Source of the DNA: Bacteroidales bacterium
GTDB lineage: Bacteria; Bacteroidota; Bacteroidia; Bacteroidales; B18-G4
Direction of reading: 5' to 3'
DNA length: 11,920 nt
Assembly (NCBI GenBank): GCA_023145125.1
Contig: JAGLEK010000279.1
Span: 1-11,920, forward strand
Under the pieces are notes generated by a model, which searched no databases, was not told the DNA's origin, and saw only the letters and a list, made by a program, of their open reading frames with translations. Position 1 is the stretch's first letter, and every line of letters starts with the position of its first letter. A program made the position numbers and the translations under genes. Below, one piece after another: positions 1 to 6,776 of the stretch.

Positions 1-1379
1 GAGTAGGTCCTGGTATTCGAAGGCTGACTGTTGCTTGTCCGTGCGCTTGAGCGCTGTGGGGTATTGCTGTTGCTATTTGTTACCCTTTGCTTGCTTGCAT
101 CAGAGCGGGTAGTGGAGCTTGGTGCTTTATACCTTTCTGACGGGCTTGTACGGTAGTCAGGTGCTTCGTAGGATTTAGGCTTGCTATAGCGCTGTTCAGG
201 GCGTGTACTTGTTTGCCTTGGTGAGTTTTGCGCATACCTTGACTGACTTTGCTGTTGGCGTGTAGCCTGCCCCGGTGTGGAGTAACGCTCAGCCGATGGA
301 GTTTTGCCCGGCTGTTGTTCCCTGCTTACTGAGGGCTCCTGCCTGGTCTGGGTGTAGCGTCCTGCCGGAGTACGTGTTGGCTCCTGCCTGCTGGCCTGTG
401 GCTGACGTTCGGCACTGCTGCGCTGACCTGGGGTCATGGTAGTTCTTTCTCCTGAAGAAGTTCTTTGGGTTGAAGGAGCCTCTGTCCTTCCTCCTGCTTG
501 TTCAGTCCTTCCCGGAGTGTAAGCATCTGCTGACTGGCGGCCACCGCCCTGTGAAATTGTAGAACCTCCCTGGGAAACCCGTGTGCCGGAACCAACTGCA
601 AGGGCGTCTTCATAATCTTCTCCGAAGGATCTTGAATCCCTTCCGTTACCGGCTCCTGTGCCGTTTGGGTTCATCCCCCTGTTGTTCCTCGGGCCATAGT
701 AATATGAGTTGTAGTCGTAGCTGTTGTAATAATAAGGTGTAGAATAATACCCACCATAACAGCAGCAACCGTATCCGTATCCATAATAACCACCCCAACC
801 ATAGTAAGGATAGCCCCAGCCACCGTAGCCGTAGCCATAGCCGTATCCGTAGTAAGGATAGCCCCAGCCGAATCCGATACCAAATCCGCCCCATCCAAAA
901 CCAAAGGATAAAGATGGTCCGTAGTAACCCGGATACCCATAATAATAGCCTGAATAGATGCTGTTGCCATAGGTCCATGGATCATTCTCATAATAATAGT
1001 TATTGGTATAGTAGTTATCATAGTAGCTGTAACCGGGATTGGGATCATGGAACCTGCGGATCCTTGATGCATAACTGTAATCGTAATAGTCCTCCATCTC
1101 AAACTCGTTTTCGGAATACTCGGTGGTGCTGTAGGTATTCTCGTTTCCATAGTCATAATCATCAGAAGTCGTACTTCGTGTTTCAATGTACTCGGAACTT
1201 GTGTATACTTCGCTGGCGGTATATGCTGCCTCGGCATCTTTGACCTTGGCTGTATTTATACTGCCATCCTTCTTAGTGGAATAGTAGACATCATCGTAAG
1301 CTGTACTGGCCTCTTTCTGAGAAGAACATGCAGATAGAATAAATACTGCGATAACGATTAAGCTTAGATAAGTTTTCAT
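1..1379 (-). CDS. Tyr/Gly-rich low-complexity lipoprotein, function unknown (partial, C-terminus beyond window)
   Basis: An open frame of at least 459 codons runs from an ATG at 1379-1377 off the left edge without a stop. Residues 1-17 are a lipoprotein signal peptide ending in the lipobox LSAC, so Cys18 would be acylated. Residues 19-110 are rich in Thr, Ser, acidic residues and Tyr. Residues 115-230 are strikingly Tyr/Gly-rich, with runs such as YGYGYGYG, a twice-used GWGYPYYG block and three adjacent cysteines (205-207). Residues 230-459 are a probably disordered Gln/Ser/Thr/Pro/Arg tail in which RY recurs at 341, 365, 381, 397 and 416. I recognise no catalytic domain. A surface or periplasmic structural, adhesive or matrix role is only a guess. 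The start is supported by AAAGGAG six bases upstream. The gene diverges from proS across a 110-base gap. Confidence 0.85.
   Translation of the reverse strand, partial: MKTYLSLIVIAVFILSACSSQKEASTAYDDVYYSTKKDGSINTAKVKDAEAAYTASEVYTSSEYIETRSTTSDDYDYGNENTYSTTEYSENEFEMEDYYDYSYASRIRRFHDPNPGYSYYDNYYTNNYYYENDPWTYGNSIYSGYYYGYPGYYGPSLSFGFGWGGFGIGFGWGYPYYGYGYGYGYGGWGYPYYGWGGYYGYGYGCCCYGGYYSTPYYYNSYDYNSYYYGPRNNRGMNPNGTGAGNGRDSRSFGEDYEDALAVGSGTRVSQGGSTISQGGGRQSADAYTPGRTEQAGGRTEAPSTQRTSSGERTTMTPGQRSSAERQPQASRQEPTRTPAGRYTQTRQEPSVSREQQPGKTPSAERYSTPGQATRQQQSQSRYAQNSPRQTSTRPEQRYSKPKSYEAPDYRTSPSERYKAPSSTTRSDASKQRVTNSNSNTPQRSSARTSNSQPSNTRTY
802..869. repeat. Pair of identical 20-bp direct repeats inside the lipoprotein gene
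   Basis: Positions 802-821 and 850-869 are identical and lie 48 bp apart, exactly 16 codons, so a slip between them would keep the reading frame. On the minus strand they encode the repeated GWGYPYY block (residues about 171-177 and 187-193). The surrounding Tyr/Gly codons are degenerate copies of the same theme, which suggests internal duplication. Confidence 0.8.
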
Positions 1380-1385
1380 GATGAA

Positions 1386-1393
1386 CTCCTTTC
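1386..1393 (-). promoter_or_regulatory. Strong Shine-Dalgarno site of the Tyr/Gly-rich lipoprotein gene
   Basis: The minus strand reads GAAAGGAG, then six bases, then the ATG at 1379. This is a near-perfect anti-16S match at normal spacing and fixes the start. The other genes in the window show no comparable site, as expected in Bacteroidota, so this gene stands out. Confidence 0.7.
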
Positions 1394-1414
1394 GGTATAT
1401 ATTTGGTAAGTTGT

Positions 1415-1446
1415 TATGTGGTATATGCTTCATTTTATTAATTTTG
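1415..1446 (+). promoter_or_regulatory. Putative Bacteroidota-type promoter of proS
   Basis: TAATTTTG at 1439-1446 fits the -7 consensus TAnnTTTG exactly. TATG at 1415-1418 matches TTTG of the -33 element at three of four bases, with a 20-base spacer. Transcription would begin near 1451, giving a leader of about 39 bases before the ATG at 1490. No leader structure is evident. Confidence 0.5.
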
Positions 1447-1489
1447 TTGCGTTCACCCAATAAAATACAAATACTATACCAAAAATCAA

Positions 1490-2965
1490 ATGGCCAAAGA
1501 TTTTCCAACAAGAAAAGAGAATTACTCCCAGTGGTACAACGACTTAGTAATTAAAGCTGACCTGGCTGAGAACTCAGCTGTGAGGGGATGCATGGTTATC
1601 AAACCGTATGGATATTCCATCTGGGAAAAGATGCAGGCTGCCCTGGATAAGAAGTTCAAGGATACGGGCCACTCAAATGCATACTTTCCATTATTTATTC
1701 CGAAGTCTTTTTTTAGCCGTGAGGCCAGCCATGTGGAAGGCTTTGCCAAGGAATGTGCCGTAGTTACACATTACCGTTTGAAGAATTCGGAGGATGGCAA
1801 AGGAGTGGTAGTGGATGAAACTGCCAAGCTGGAAGAGGAGCTTATTGTCAGGCCCACTTCAGAAACCATCATCTGGGATACTTACAGAAAGTGGATACAA
1901 TCATATCGTGACCTGCCTATCCTGGTCAACCAATGGGCAAATGTAGTTCGCTGGGAGATGCGCACCAGGCTGTTTCTCAGAACAACTGAGTTTCTGTGGC
2001 AGGAAGGCCATACGGCGCACGAGACAAAACAGGAAGCCATAGATGAAACTATGCTGATCCTGGATGTGTATGCCGATTTTGCTGAAAAGTTCATGGCCAT
2101 GCCGGTATTGAAAGGAGTGAAAACCGAGAGTGAACGTTTTGCCGGGGCTGTCGACACATATTGTATTGAAGCACTGATGCAGGATGGAAAGGCTCTTCAA
2201 TCCGGTACATCTCATTTCCTCGGGCAGAACTTTGCAAAAGCTTTTGATGTAAAATATCTCAATAAGGAAAACAAACTTGAGTATGTATGGGCAAGCTCCT
2301 GGGGTGTTTCCACCAGGTTGATGGGTGCCCTGATCATGGCCCATTCCGATGACCAGGGCCTGGTATTGCCTCCAAAGCTTGCGCCGATACAGGTAGCCAT
2401 TGTGCCTATATACAAAAATGCCGAACAGCTTGAAGAGATATCCCTGAAAGCCAATGAGATCAAAAAGAACCTTGAAGCTCGTGGGATCTCTGTGAAATAT
2501 GACGATCGTGATACATATAAGCCGGGGTGGAAATTTGCCGAATATGAGTTTAAGGGAGTTCCGGTGCGCCTGGCTATTGGCCCTCGCGACATGGAAAACG
2601 GTACTGTCGAAGTAGCCCGCAGGGATACCCTGGAAAAGGAAATCCTTCAAATGTCAGATATCGATCATAAGATCGAGCATCTGCTGGAGCAGATCCAGGA
2701 GAATCTTTACCGTAAAGCCCATAATTTCAGAGATGAAAATACACATAGGGCCGATACATGGGAAGAGTTTACCGACCTCATTGAAAACAAGGGAGGCTTT
2801 GTGCTTGCCCATTGGGATGGTACCGCTGAAACTGAACTTAAGATCAAGGATAAAACAAAGGCAAGCATCAGGCTGATACCTATCGAAGATGATAAGGAAG
2901 AAGGGAGTTGCATACTGACCGGAAAACCATCAAAACGCAGGGTGGTGTTTGCGAAAGCTTATTAA
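1490..2965 (+). CDS. proS: Prolyl-tRNA synthetase, short archaeal/eukaryote-like type
   Basis: This cytoplasmic class II synthetase charges tRNA-Pro with proline using ATP. At 491 residues it is the short ProRS form, without the bacterial editing insertion. Visible landmarks are RPTSE at 121-125, the motif 2 region WEMRTRLFLRTTEFLWQEGH at about 155-174, GTSHFLGQNF at 239-248 and motif 3 SWGVSTRLMGAL at 270-281. An anticodon-binding domain follows (about 300-400), then the C-terminal domain ending in the Tyr typical of this class. That last domain normally holds a four-Cys zinc site in Thermus-type enzymes. Here the equivalent positions are Asp443, Thr448, Cys474 and Thr477, so the zinc site appears lost. 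The ATG at 1490 has no Shine-Dalgarno sequence but fits the family N-terminus. The gene diverges from the lipoprotein gene and converges on the head-GIN gene. Confidence 0.97.
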   Translation: MAKDFPTRKENYSQWYNDLVIKADLAENSAVRGCMVIKPYGYSIWEKMQAALDKKFKDTGHSNAYFPLFIPKSFFSREASHVEGFAKECAVVTHYRLKNSEDGKGVVVDETAKLEEELIVRPTSETIIWDTYRKWIQSYRDLPILVNQWANVVRWEMRTRLFLRTTEFLWQEGHTAHETKQEAIDETMLILDVYADFAEKFMAMPVLKGVKTESERFAGAVDTYCIEALMQDGKALQSGTSHFLGQNFAKAFDVKYLNKENKLEYVWASSWGVSTRLMGALIMAHSDDQGLVLPPKLAPIQVAIVPIYKNAEQLEEISLKANEIKKNLEARGISVKYDDRDTYKPGWKFAEYEFKGVPVRLAIGPRDMENGTVEVARRDTLEKEILQMSDIDHKIEHLLEQIQENLYRKAHNFRDENTHRADTWEEFTDLIENKGGFVLAHWDGTAETELKIKDKTKASIRLIPIEDDKEEGSCILTGKPSKRRVVFAKAY

Positions 2966-2990
2966 GAGTGCCGAGTGCCGAGTGCCGAGT
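2966..2990. repeat. Tandem 7-bp repeat (GAGTGCC, about 3.6 copies) between convergent genes
   Basis: Immediately after the proS stop, GAGTGCC occurs three times in a row (2966-2972, 2973-2979, 2980-2986), followed by GAGT. It fills most of the 31-base gap to the stop of the convergent head-GIN gene. It forms no hairpin and has no T-run, so it does not resemble an intrinsic terminator. Heptamer arrays of this kind can vary in copy number by slippage. Confidence 0.85.
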
Positions 2991-2996
2991 GATGAA

Positions 2997-3725
2997 TTAT
3001 TGTTTATAAAGTTTGCCTGCCCCGGTTCCTTCCAAATTAACGCCTGGCGGGTTCCCGGAATAATAAACGTCCCCTACATTATTGATCTTTACATCCAGTT
3101 GCAGGCCTGCCATTACATAGCAATTGTTGGTGCTGTTGCTGGTCATAAAGGTAAAGACAGTTGTCAGCCCGCTCATGTCAGCGGGGCCATAGCCTCCGGA
3201 GTAAAGGTAACTGATATGGGAATTGCCTCTCACCGTCAGATCCACCGTGCCATAATGAAGGTTATACGTTGATTGTACCATGTTTACCCACAAATTGATA
3301 CTGCCGGCCCCTTCAAGTACATCCAGTGTGATAGAATCGGCAACGAACTGGTTAGTGGATATCAGGTTCCCCGAGGCCTGGTATATTATACTGTCTAACC
3401 TGGGTGCGCTGATATGTACCTCGATTGGCTTTTCATAGCTTCTTACCCAGTTGCACGTATTTTCATTTGATATGGTAAGGGTTTTTCCGGAGACAGAAGT
3501 TTTAATGCCCGGAATAACATTTTCCCCTGCCCTGACGGTAACGGAATAATCAGGGGCGTATGTCAGGTAAACATCTACATTATTATTCATATGCAGGTAA
3601 ACAAATGAAGATACCTCCCTGGTTTCCTCAGACACAGGGCCTGAATTTTTAAAGCAATCACCGGGATTGAACTTCTGGCATGCCGCCATAAGCAAGATCA
3701 ATACAATATAGATGGTCTTTTTCAT
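2997..3725 (-). CDS. Head-GIN domain (DUF2807) lipoprotein
   Basis: This is a 242-residue predicted lipoprotein. Residues 1-15 form a Lys-Lys plus hydrophobic signal, and the lipobox-like MAAC makes Cys16 the likely acylated residue. From about residue 38 onward it matches the 'putative auto-transporter adhesin head GIN domain' family. It shows short alternating beta-strand repeats, a GAGSINLWV block at 139-147, and a closing NVGDVYYSGNP...GTGAGKLYK pattern at about 216-241. The family is abundant in Bacteroidota, is predicted to form a right-handed beta solenoid, and has no established activity. The ATG at 3725 is preferred; an in-frame TTG directly upstream (3728) would add one residue. It lies nine bases downstream of the PagL-like gene and is probably co-transcribed with it. 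Confidence 0.88.
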   Translation of the reverse strand: MKKTIYIVLILLMAACQKFNPGDCFKNSGPVSEETREVSSFVYLHMNNNVDVYLTYAPDYSVTVRAGENVIPGIKTSVSGKTLTISNENTCNWVRSYEKPIEVHISAPRLDSIIYQASGNLISTNQFVADSITLDVLEGAGSINLWVNMVQSTYNLHYGTVDLTVRGNSHISYLYSGGYGPADMSGLTTVFTFMTSNSTNNCYVMAGLQLDVKINNVGDVYYSGNPPGVNLEGTGAGKLYKQ

Positions 3726-3734
3726 CAATCCGGA

Positions 3735-4931
3735 TTAATAATATTTTATGTTCAGATTATACCCAACTCCGAGGGTGATGTAATCAGCCCTGGCATAATG
3801 TGCCTTCAGGGTTATAGAAGTATAAATACTTTGATTAAAATAATACCGTATGGCAAATTTCTCATAAATGCCGCCTTCGGTTTTATATTGACCACTGAAG
3901 TAACCGCCAATATTTAATACAAATGATACACGAGAGATCATAAGCTCCCAGGCCAGGTTCCCCCCCGTTTTTACAATAGGAATGAAGCTGTCCAGTTTCT
4001 CCCCGCTTGATGTTTCCACGATCATCCTGTCGGTGCCATCGTAACTTACATCCAGGCCGAAACCCAGGCGGCTTTTAAATGAAACCTGCTTTAAAATGTT
4101 TGCATACATGGCGTATACCATATAGCTGCCACCGGCATCTGCATCGGTATTCTTATATCCCAGGCCTGCACCAAATTGTACCTGGAACCACTTCTTTCCG
4201 TCAAATTCATAGGGGTACAATTCCGGAAGTAGCTTGCTTCTTGTATAAGCATTTTCCTTGCTGAGTTTGTATGCTACACCGGCATATATTGAAGGGATGT
4301 TGATCCCATAGTTTGGTGTTTTCATGGATCCATTGGAAAAATGCGTCAGAGCAATGCTCCCGGTAAAATACAGCCTGTTAATGATCCTGGCGCGCAATTC
4401 CAGGGATGCGCTCACTGCAGCATTCAGGTGCGACCCTATGGCAGTATTCTTATAGTTGTCAAGCCTGTCGAAGCGTTTGGTCAGATAACCCAGGCCAATG
4501 CCGGCTTTGAAATACAGGCGAACAGATTTTTGGGGAGTGATCGGGAAATTGATATACGGATAGATGGCATGGGCATCACCCAGGTAGGGCGAAGTGCCCA
4601 GGTTTGAGTACCAGTATGCCAGCCCGATAATAGGATAAGCATACATGTACTCCCAGCGGCTACCACCAAAAGTTTGCTTTGAAATGCTGATCTCAAAAGA
4701 AGAAAAATGGGAATTGAATATTTCCATCTCCAGCCTGTGGGGGATGAGGAAGCCATATCCGGCCTTAGCCTCCACCATTAGATTAGCGCTTGTATTGACA
4801 TGCCTGCGCCCGCTTTGTGATAAAGCATCAGATGGATGTAACAGGAGCAGCATGCAAATCGAAAAAGCCATTTGCATGATGTTGCCGGCCATCCCTCTGT
4901 GAGTTTTATCGTTTTTTGTCAGGCTGTTCAT
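3735..4931 (-). CDS. Outer-membrane PagL/acyloxyacyl hydrolase-like beta-barrel protein
   Basis: This 398-residue exported protein has a hydrophobic signal at about 18-39 and many amphipathic beta strands, ending in YNLNIKYY as expected for an outer-membrane barrel. HFSNGSMKTPNYGIN at 197-211 matches the lipid A 3-O-deacylase (PagL) active-site segment. His197 and Ser199 align with PagL His126 and Ser128, but the Glu140 position is Asn211. Related Bacteroidota proteins are often labelled acyloxyacyl hydrolase. At about twice the length of classical PagL, it carries a second beta-rich half (about 245-398) of unknown role. If active, it would remove acyl chains from lipid A; the missing Glu leaves that uncertain. 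The ATG at 4931 is used, though Met14 is possible given the long polar N-terminus. It is the first gene of a pair with the head-GIN lipoprotein. Confidence 0.8.
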   Translation of the reverse strand: MNSLTKNDKTHRGMAGNIMQMAFSICMLLLLHPSDALSQSGRRHVNTSANLMVEAKAGYGFLIPHRLEMEIFNSHFSSFEISISKQTFGGSRWEYMYAYPIIGLAYWYSNLGTSPYLGDAHAIYPYINFPITPQKSVRLYFKAGIGLGYLTKRFDRLDNYKNTAIGSHLNAAVSASLELRARIINRLYFTGSIALTHFSNGSMKTPNYGINIPSIYAGVAYKLSKENAYTRSKLLPELYPYEFDGKKWFQVQFGAGLGYKNTDADAGGSYMVYAMYANILKQVSFKSRLGFGLDVSYDGTDRMIVETSSGEKLDSFIPIVKTGGNLAWELMISRVSFVLNIGGYFSGQYKTEGGIYEKFAIRYYFNQSIYTSITLKAHYARADYITLGVGYNLNIKYY

Positions 4932-4980
4932 TTAATATTTATTCAGCAATCCAGGTGTCACTGAAAAAATGCTGAGCATG

Positions 4981-4988
4981 CAAAACTA
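4981..4988 (-). promoter_or_regulatory. Putative -7 element for the PagL-like/head-GIN pair
   Basis: The minus strand reads TAGTTTTG, an exact TAnnTTTG match about 50 bases upstream of the ATG at 4931. I see no good TTTG at the expected -33 distance, so this is tentative. It lies in the divergent gap shared with mazG. Confidence 0.4.
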
Positions 4989-5055
4989 ATGAAAATATGC
5001 GCTTTGTCTTTTGTAAACAGCTATACACCACTCATTATTGTGGAATAATAATGTT

Positions 5056-5063
5056 TACCTTTG
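5056..5063 (+). promoter_or_regulatory. mazG: Putative -7 element for mazG
   Basis: TACCTTTG is an exact TAnnTTTG match. Transcription would start near 5068-5070, which places the ATG at 5088 inside the transcript and the in-frame TTG at 5061 outside it. This supports the shorter MazG start. No clear -33 partner is seen; the nearest TTG, at 5038-5040, is too close. Confidence 0.45.
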
Positions 5064-5087
5064 CTGGTATCCGAAACTTATGATTTT

Positions 5088-5876
5088 ATGAAGAAGGAAC
5101 TTTTTGAATTCAGCCGCTTGCTGGAGATCATGGATGAGCTCAGGGGACAGTGCCCCTGGGATAAGAAGCAAACGCTTGAAAGCCTTAGATACCTTACCAT
5201 TGAGGAAACCTATGAATTGTCTGATGCCATCATTGAACAAGACCTTGATGCTGTCAAAAAAGAACTGGGCGACCTGATGTTGCATATTGTTTTTTATTCA
5301 AAAATAGGGTCTGAAAAAAATGCTTTTGGCATCGGCGATGTGCTGGAAGCGATAAATGATAAACTTGTTGAAAGGCACCCCCACATTTACGGGGATGTAA
5401 AGGTTAACGACGCCAGGGATGTTCTGGATAACTGGGAAAAGATCAAAATAACGAAAGAGGGCAGGAAATCGGTCCTCGGTGGTGTGCCCAAATCACTGCC
5501 ACCATTGGTAAAGGCTTTCAGGATGCAGGAAAAAGCCAGTGGTGTGGGCTTCGACTGGGAATCGGCAGGACAGGTCTGGGATAAGGTCATAGAGGAGTTG
5601 AATGAACTAAAGGATGAGGTTGATAAGGGCGAAGATGGCAGGTTGGAAGAAGAATTCGGGGATCTGATGTTTGCATTGGTGAACTATTCCCGCTTCATCG
5701 GGATCAACCCGGAGGATGCATTGGAAAAAACCAATGTGAAGTTCAAACGCAGGTTTCAGTACCTTGAAGAACATGCCAGGGAGGATGGCAAGGCTTTATA
5801 TGATATGAGCCTGGCAGAGATGGATGTATACTGGGAGCAGGCTAAACAATTGGAACGCAAAGCCACCAAAACTTGA
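5088..5876 (+). CDS. mazG: Nucleoside triphosphate pyrophosphohydrolase MazG
   Basis: This cytoplasmic all-alpha NTP-PPase hydrolyses (d)NTPs to the monophosphate and pyrophosphate, cleaning aberrant nucleotides from the pool; in E. coli it also affects ppGpp. It is the full two-domain form (262 residues). The N-terminal half carries CPWD at 22-25, the metal-binding EExxE (Glu39, Glu40, Glu43) and ExxD (Glu59, Asp62). The C-terminal half repeats the pattern (Glu169, Glu170, Glu173 and Glu189, Asp192) after the family's GFDW segment at 154-157. Both metal sites look intact. I start at the ATG 5088; an in-frame TTG at 5061 would add nine residues, but it overlaps the likely promoter and the family usually begins close to this point. 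The stop overlaps the TTG start of the PAP2 gene by four bases. Confidence 0.95.
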   Translation: MKKELFEFSRLLEIMDELRGQCPWDKKQTLESLRYLTIEETYELSDAIIEQDLDAVKKELGDLMLHIVFYSKIGSEKNAFGIGDVLEAINDKLVERHPHIYGDVKVNDARDVLDNWEKIKITKEGRKSVLGGVPKSLPPLVKAFRMQEKASGVGFDWESAGQVWDKVIEELNELKDEVDKGEDGRLEEEFGDLMFALVNYSRFIGINPEDALEKTNVKFKRRFQYLEEHAREDGKALYDMSLAEMDVYWEQAKQLERKATKT

Positions 5877-6712
5877 TATTTTTAAGAAATATCCTCATCC
5901 TGGTCTTTGCCGGGATGTCGTTACTATCCGTTGCGCAGGAAAAAGATACCCTGACACAGCCCGAAGAGGTAAAATTAAATAAGGCTTACATCAAGTCGTA
6001 CTTCACTGATTCATGGGAGATAACGAAGTCACCCTTAAGGTGGAAGGGCAGGCAATGGTGCACCTTTGCTGCTGTTGGTGGTGTTACAATATTAGCCTAT
6101 ATCCATGATGATTTAATCCGGGATGCTTTTCAGCGCAACCGCACACACGGGCTCGATCAGGCCAGCAAATATTTCTTCGAACCATTGGGCAGTGGTGTTA
6201 TTATGATCCCATTGACAGCAGGATTCTGGGCTATTGGGGAGATAACCGATAACCGGCGTGCTGCGCGTGCAGGCCTCACCGGCATTAAGGCAATGGCCAT
6301 CACGGCAGTGTTCACCTATGCCATCAAGTATGCAACACAGCGACACAGGCCTTACGAAGATTATCCCCCCAACCCGCGTATTTGGGAAGGGCCTTTTGGA
6401 AGTTATACGAGTACTTCATTTCCCAGTGGGCATTCGTCGGTGATCTTTGCTGTTGCCACAGTATTTGCTACTGAGTACAGGGACAAGATATGGGTTCCGA
6501 TCCTGTCGTACACCCTTGCTTCCCTGGCTTCTGTTTCACGTGTATATGATGATAAGCACTGGGCTTCGGATGTGATCTTTGGTTCCGCACTGGGTTTCTT
6601 TATCGGTAAGTTTGTTTATAAAAGCACCATAATGAACCCCGACCTGCTAATCATACCTGGCGTATCCGCATCCGGCCACCCGGGATTTACAATGATTTAT
6701 CAACTCCGTTAA
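5873..6712 (+). CDS. PAP2-family phosphatase, exported/membrane
   Basis: This 279-residue protein has a signal peptide (about 1-21, ending SVAQ) and a hydrophobic core. The three-part PAP2 acid-phosphatase signature is complete: KxxxxxxRP (Lys152 to Pro160), PSGH (184-187) and SRxxxxxHxxxD (Ser222, Arg223, His229, Asp233). Such enzymes remove phosphate from lipid phosphates, such as undecaprenyl pyrophosphate or phosphatidate, on the periplasmic face; the substrate here cannot be read from sequence. No ATG gives a full signal peptide. The first usable start is the TTG at 5873, which overlaps the mazG stop as TTGA and implies translational coupling. The C-terminal 25 residues after the last hydrophobic segment resemble the tail seen in Bacteroidota homologues. 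Confidence 0.9.
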   Translation: MIFLRNILILVFAGMSLLSVAQEKDTLTQPEEVKLNKAYIKSYFTDSWEITKSPLRWKGRQWCTFAAVGGVTILAYIHDDLIRDAFQRNRTHGLDQASKYFFEPLGSGVIMIPLTAGFWAIGEITDNRRAARAGLTGIKAMAITAVFTYAIKYATQRHRPYEDYPPNPRIWEGPFGSYTSTSFPSGHSSVIFAVATVFATEYRDKIWVPILSYTLASLASVSRVYDDKHWASDVIFGSALGFFIGKFVYKSTIMNPDLLIIPGVSASGHPGFTMIYQLR

Positions 6713-6726
6713 GTGTTTTTATTGCT

Positions 6727-6734
6727 TATTTTTG
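6727..6734 (+). promoter_or_regulatory. Putative -7 element for the M23 peptidase gene
   Basis: TATTTTTG matches TAnnTTTG exactly, 42 bases before the ATG at 6777, in the 64-base gap after the PAP2 stop. No convincing -33 TTTG is visible. It suggests the peptidase gene can be transcribed separately from mazG-PAP2, with no visible terminator between them. Confidence 0.4.
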
Positions 6735-6776
6735 CGCCTGTAAAACAAAGAAGATTTATAGCCGTTATCAGATATT

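Noticed and set aside
646..1243. Open frames on both strands within the left-end gene, including Leu/Trp/Arg-rich and Met/Thr/Ile-rich ones
   Set aside because: They are shadows created by the repetitive Tyr/Gly codons of the lipoprotein frame. Their compositions are not protein-like, and that frame has a lipobox and a Shine-Dalgarno site.
1380..1489. Possible T-box or other tRNA-sensing leader upstream of proS
   Set aside because: The leader after the likely promoter is only about 39 bases, with no hairpin or T-box sequence. T-boxes are also not typical of Bacteroidota.
1901..2650. A 249-codon minus-strand frame inside proS
   Set aside because: It is antisense to an intact, strongly recognisable ProRS, and the translation shows no domain or export signal.
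4943..4975. TCAGCA/TGCTGA inverted repeat upstream of the PagL-like gene as a leader structure
   Set aside because: A six-base stem with a 21-base loop is weak and common by chance. Nothing suggests a riboswitch or operator.
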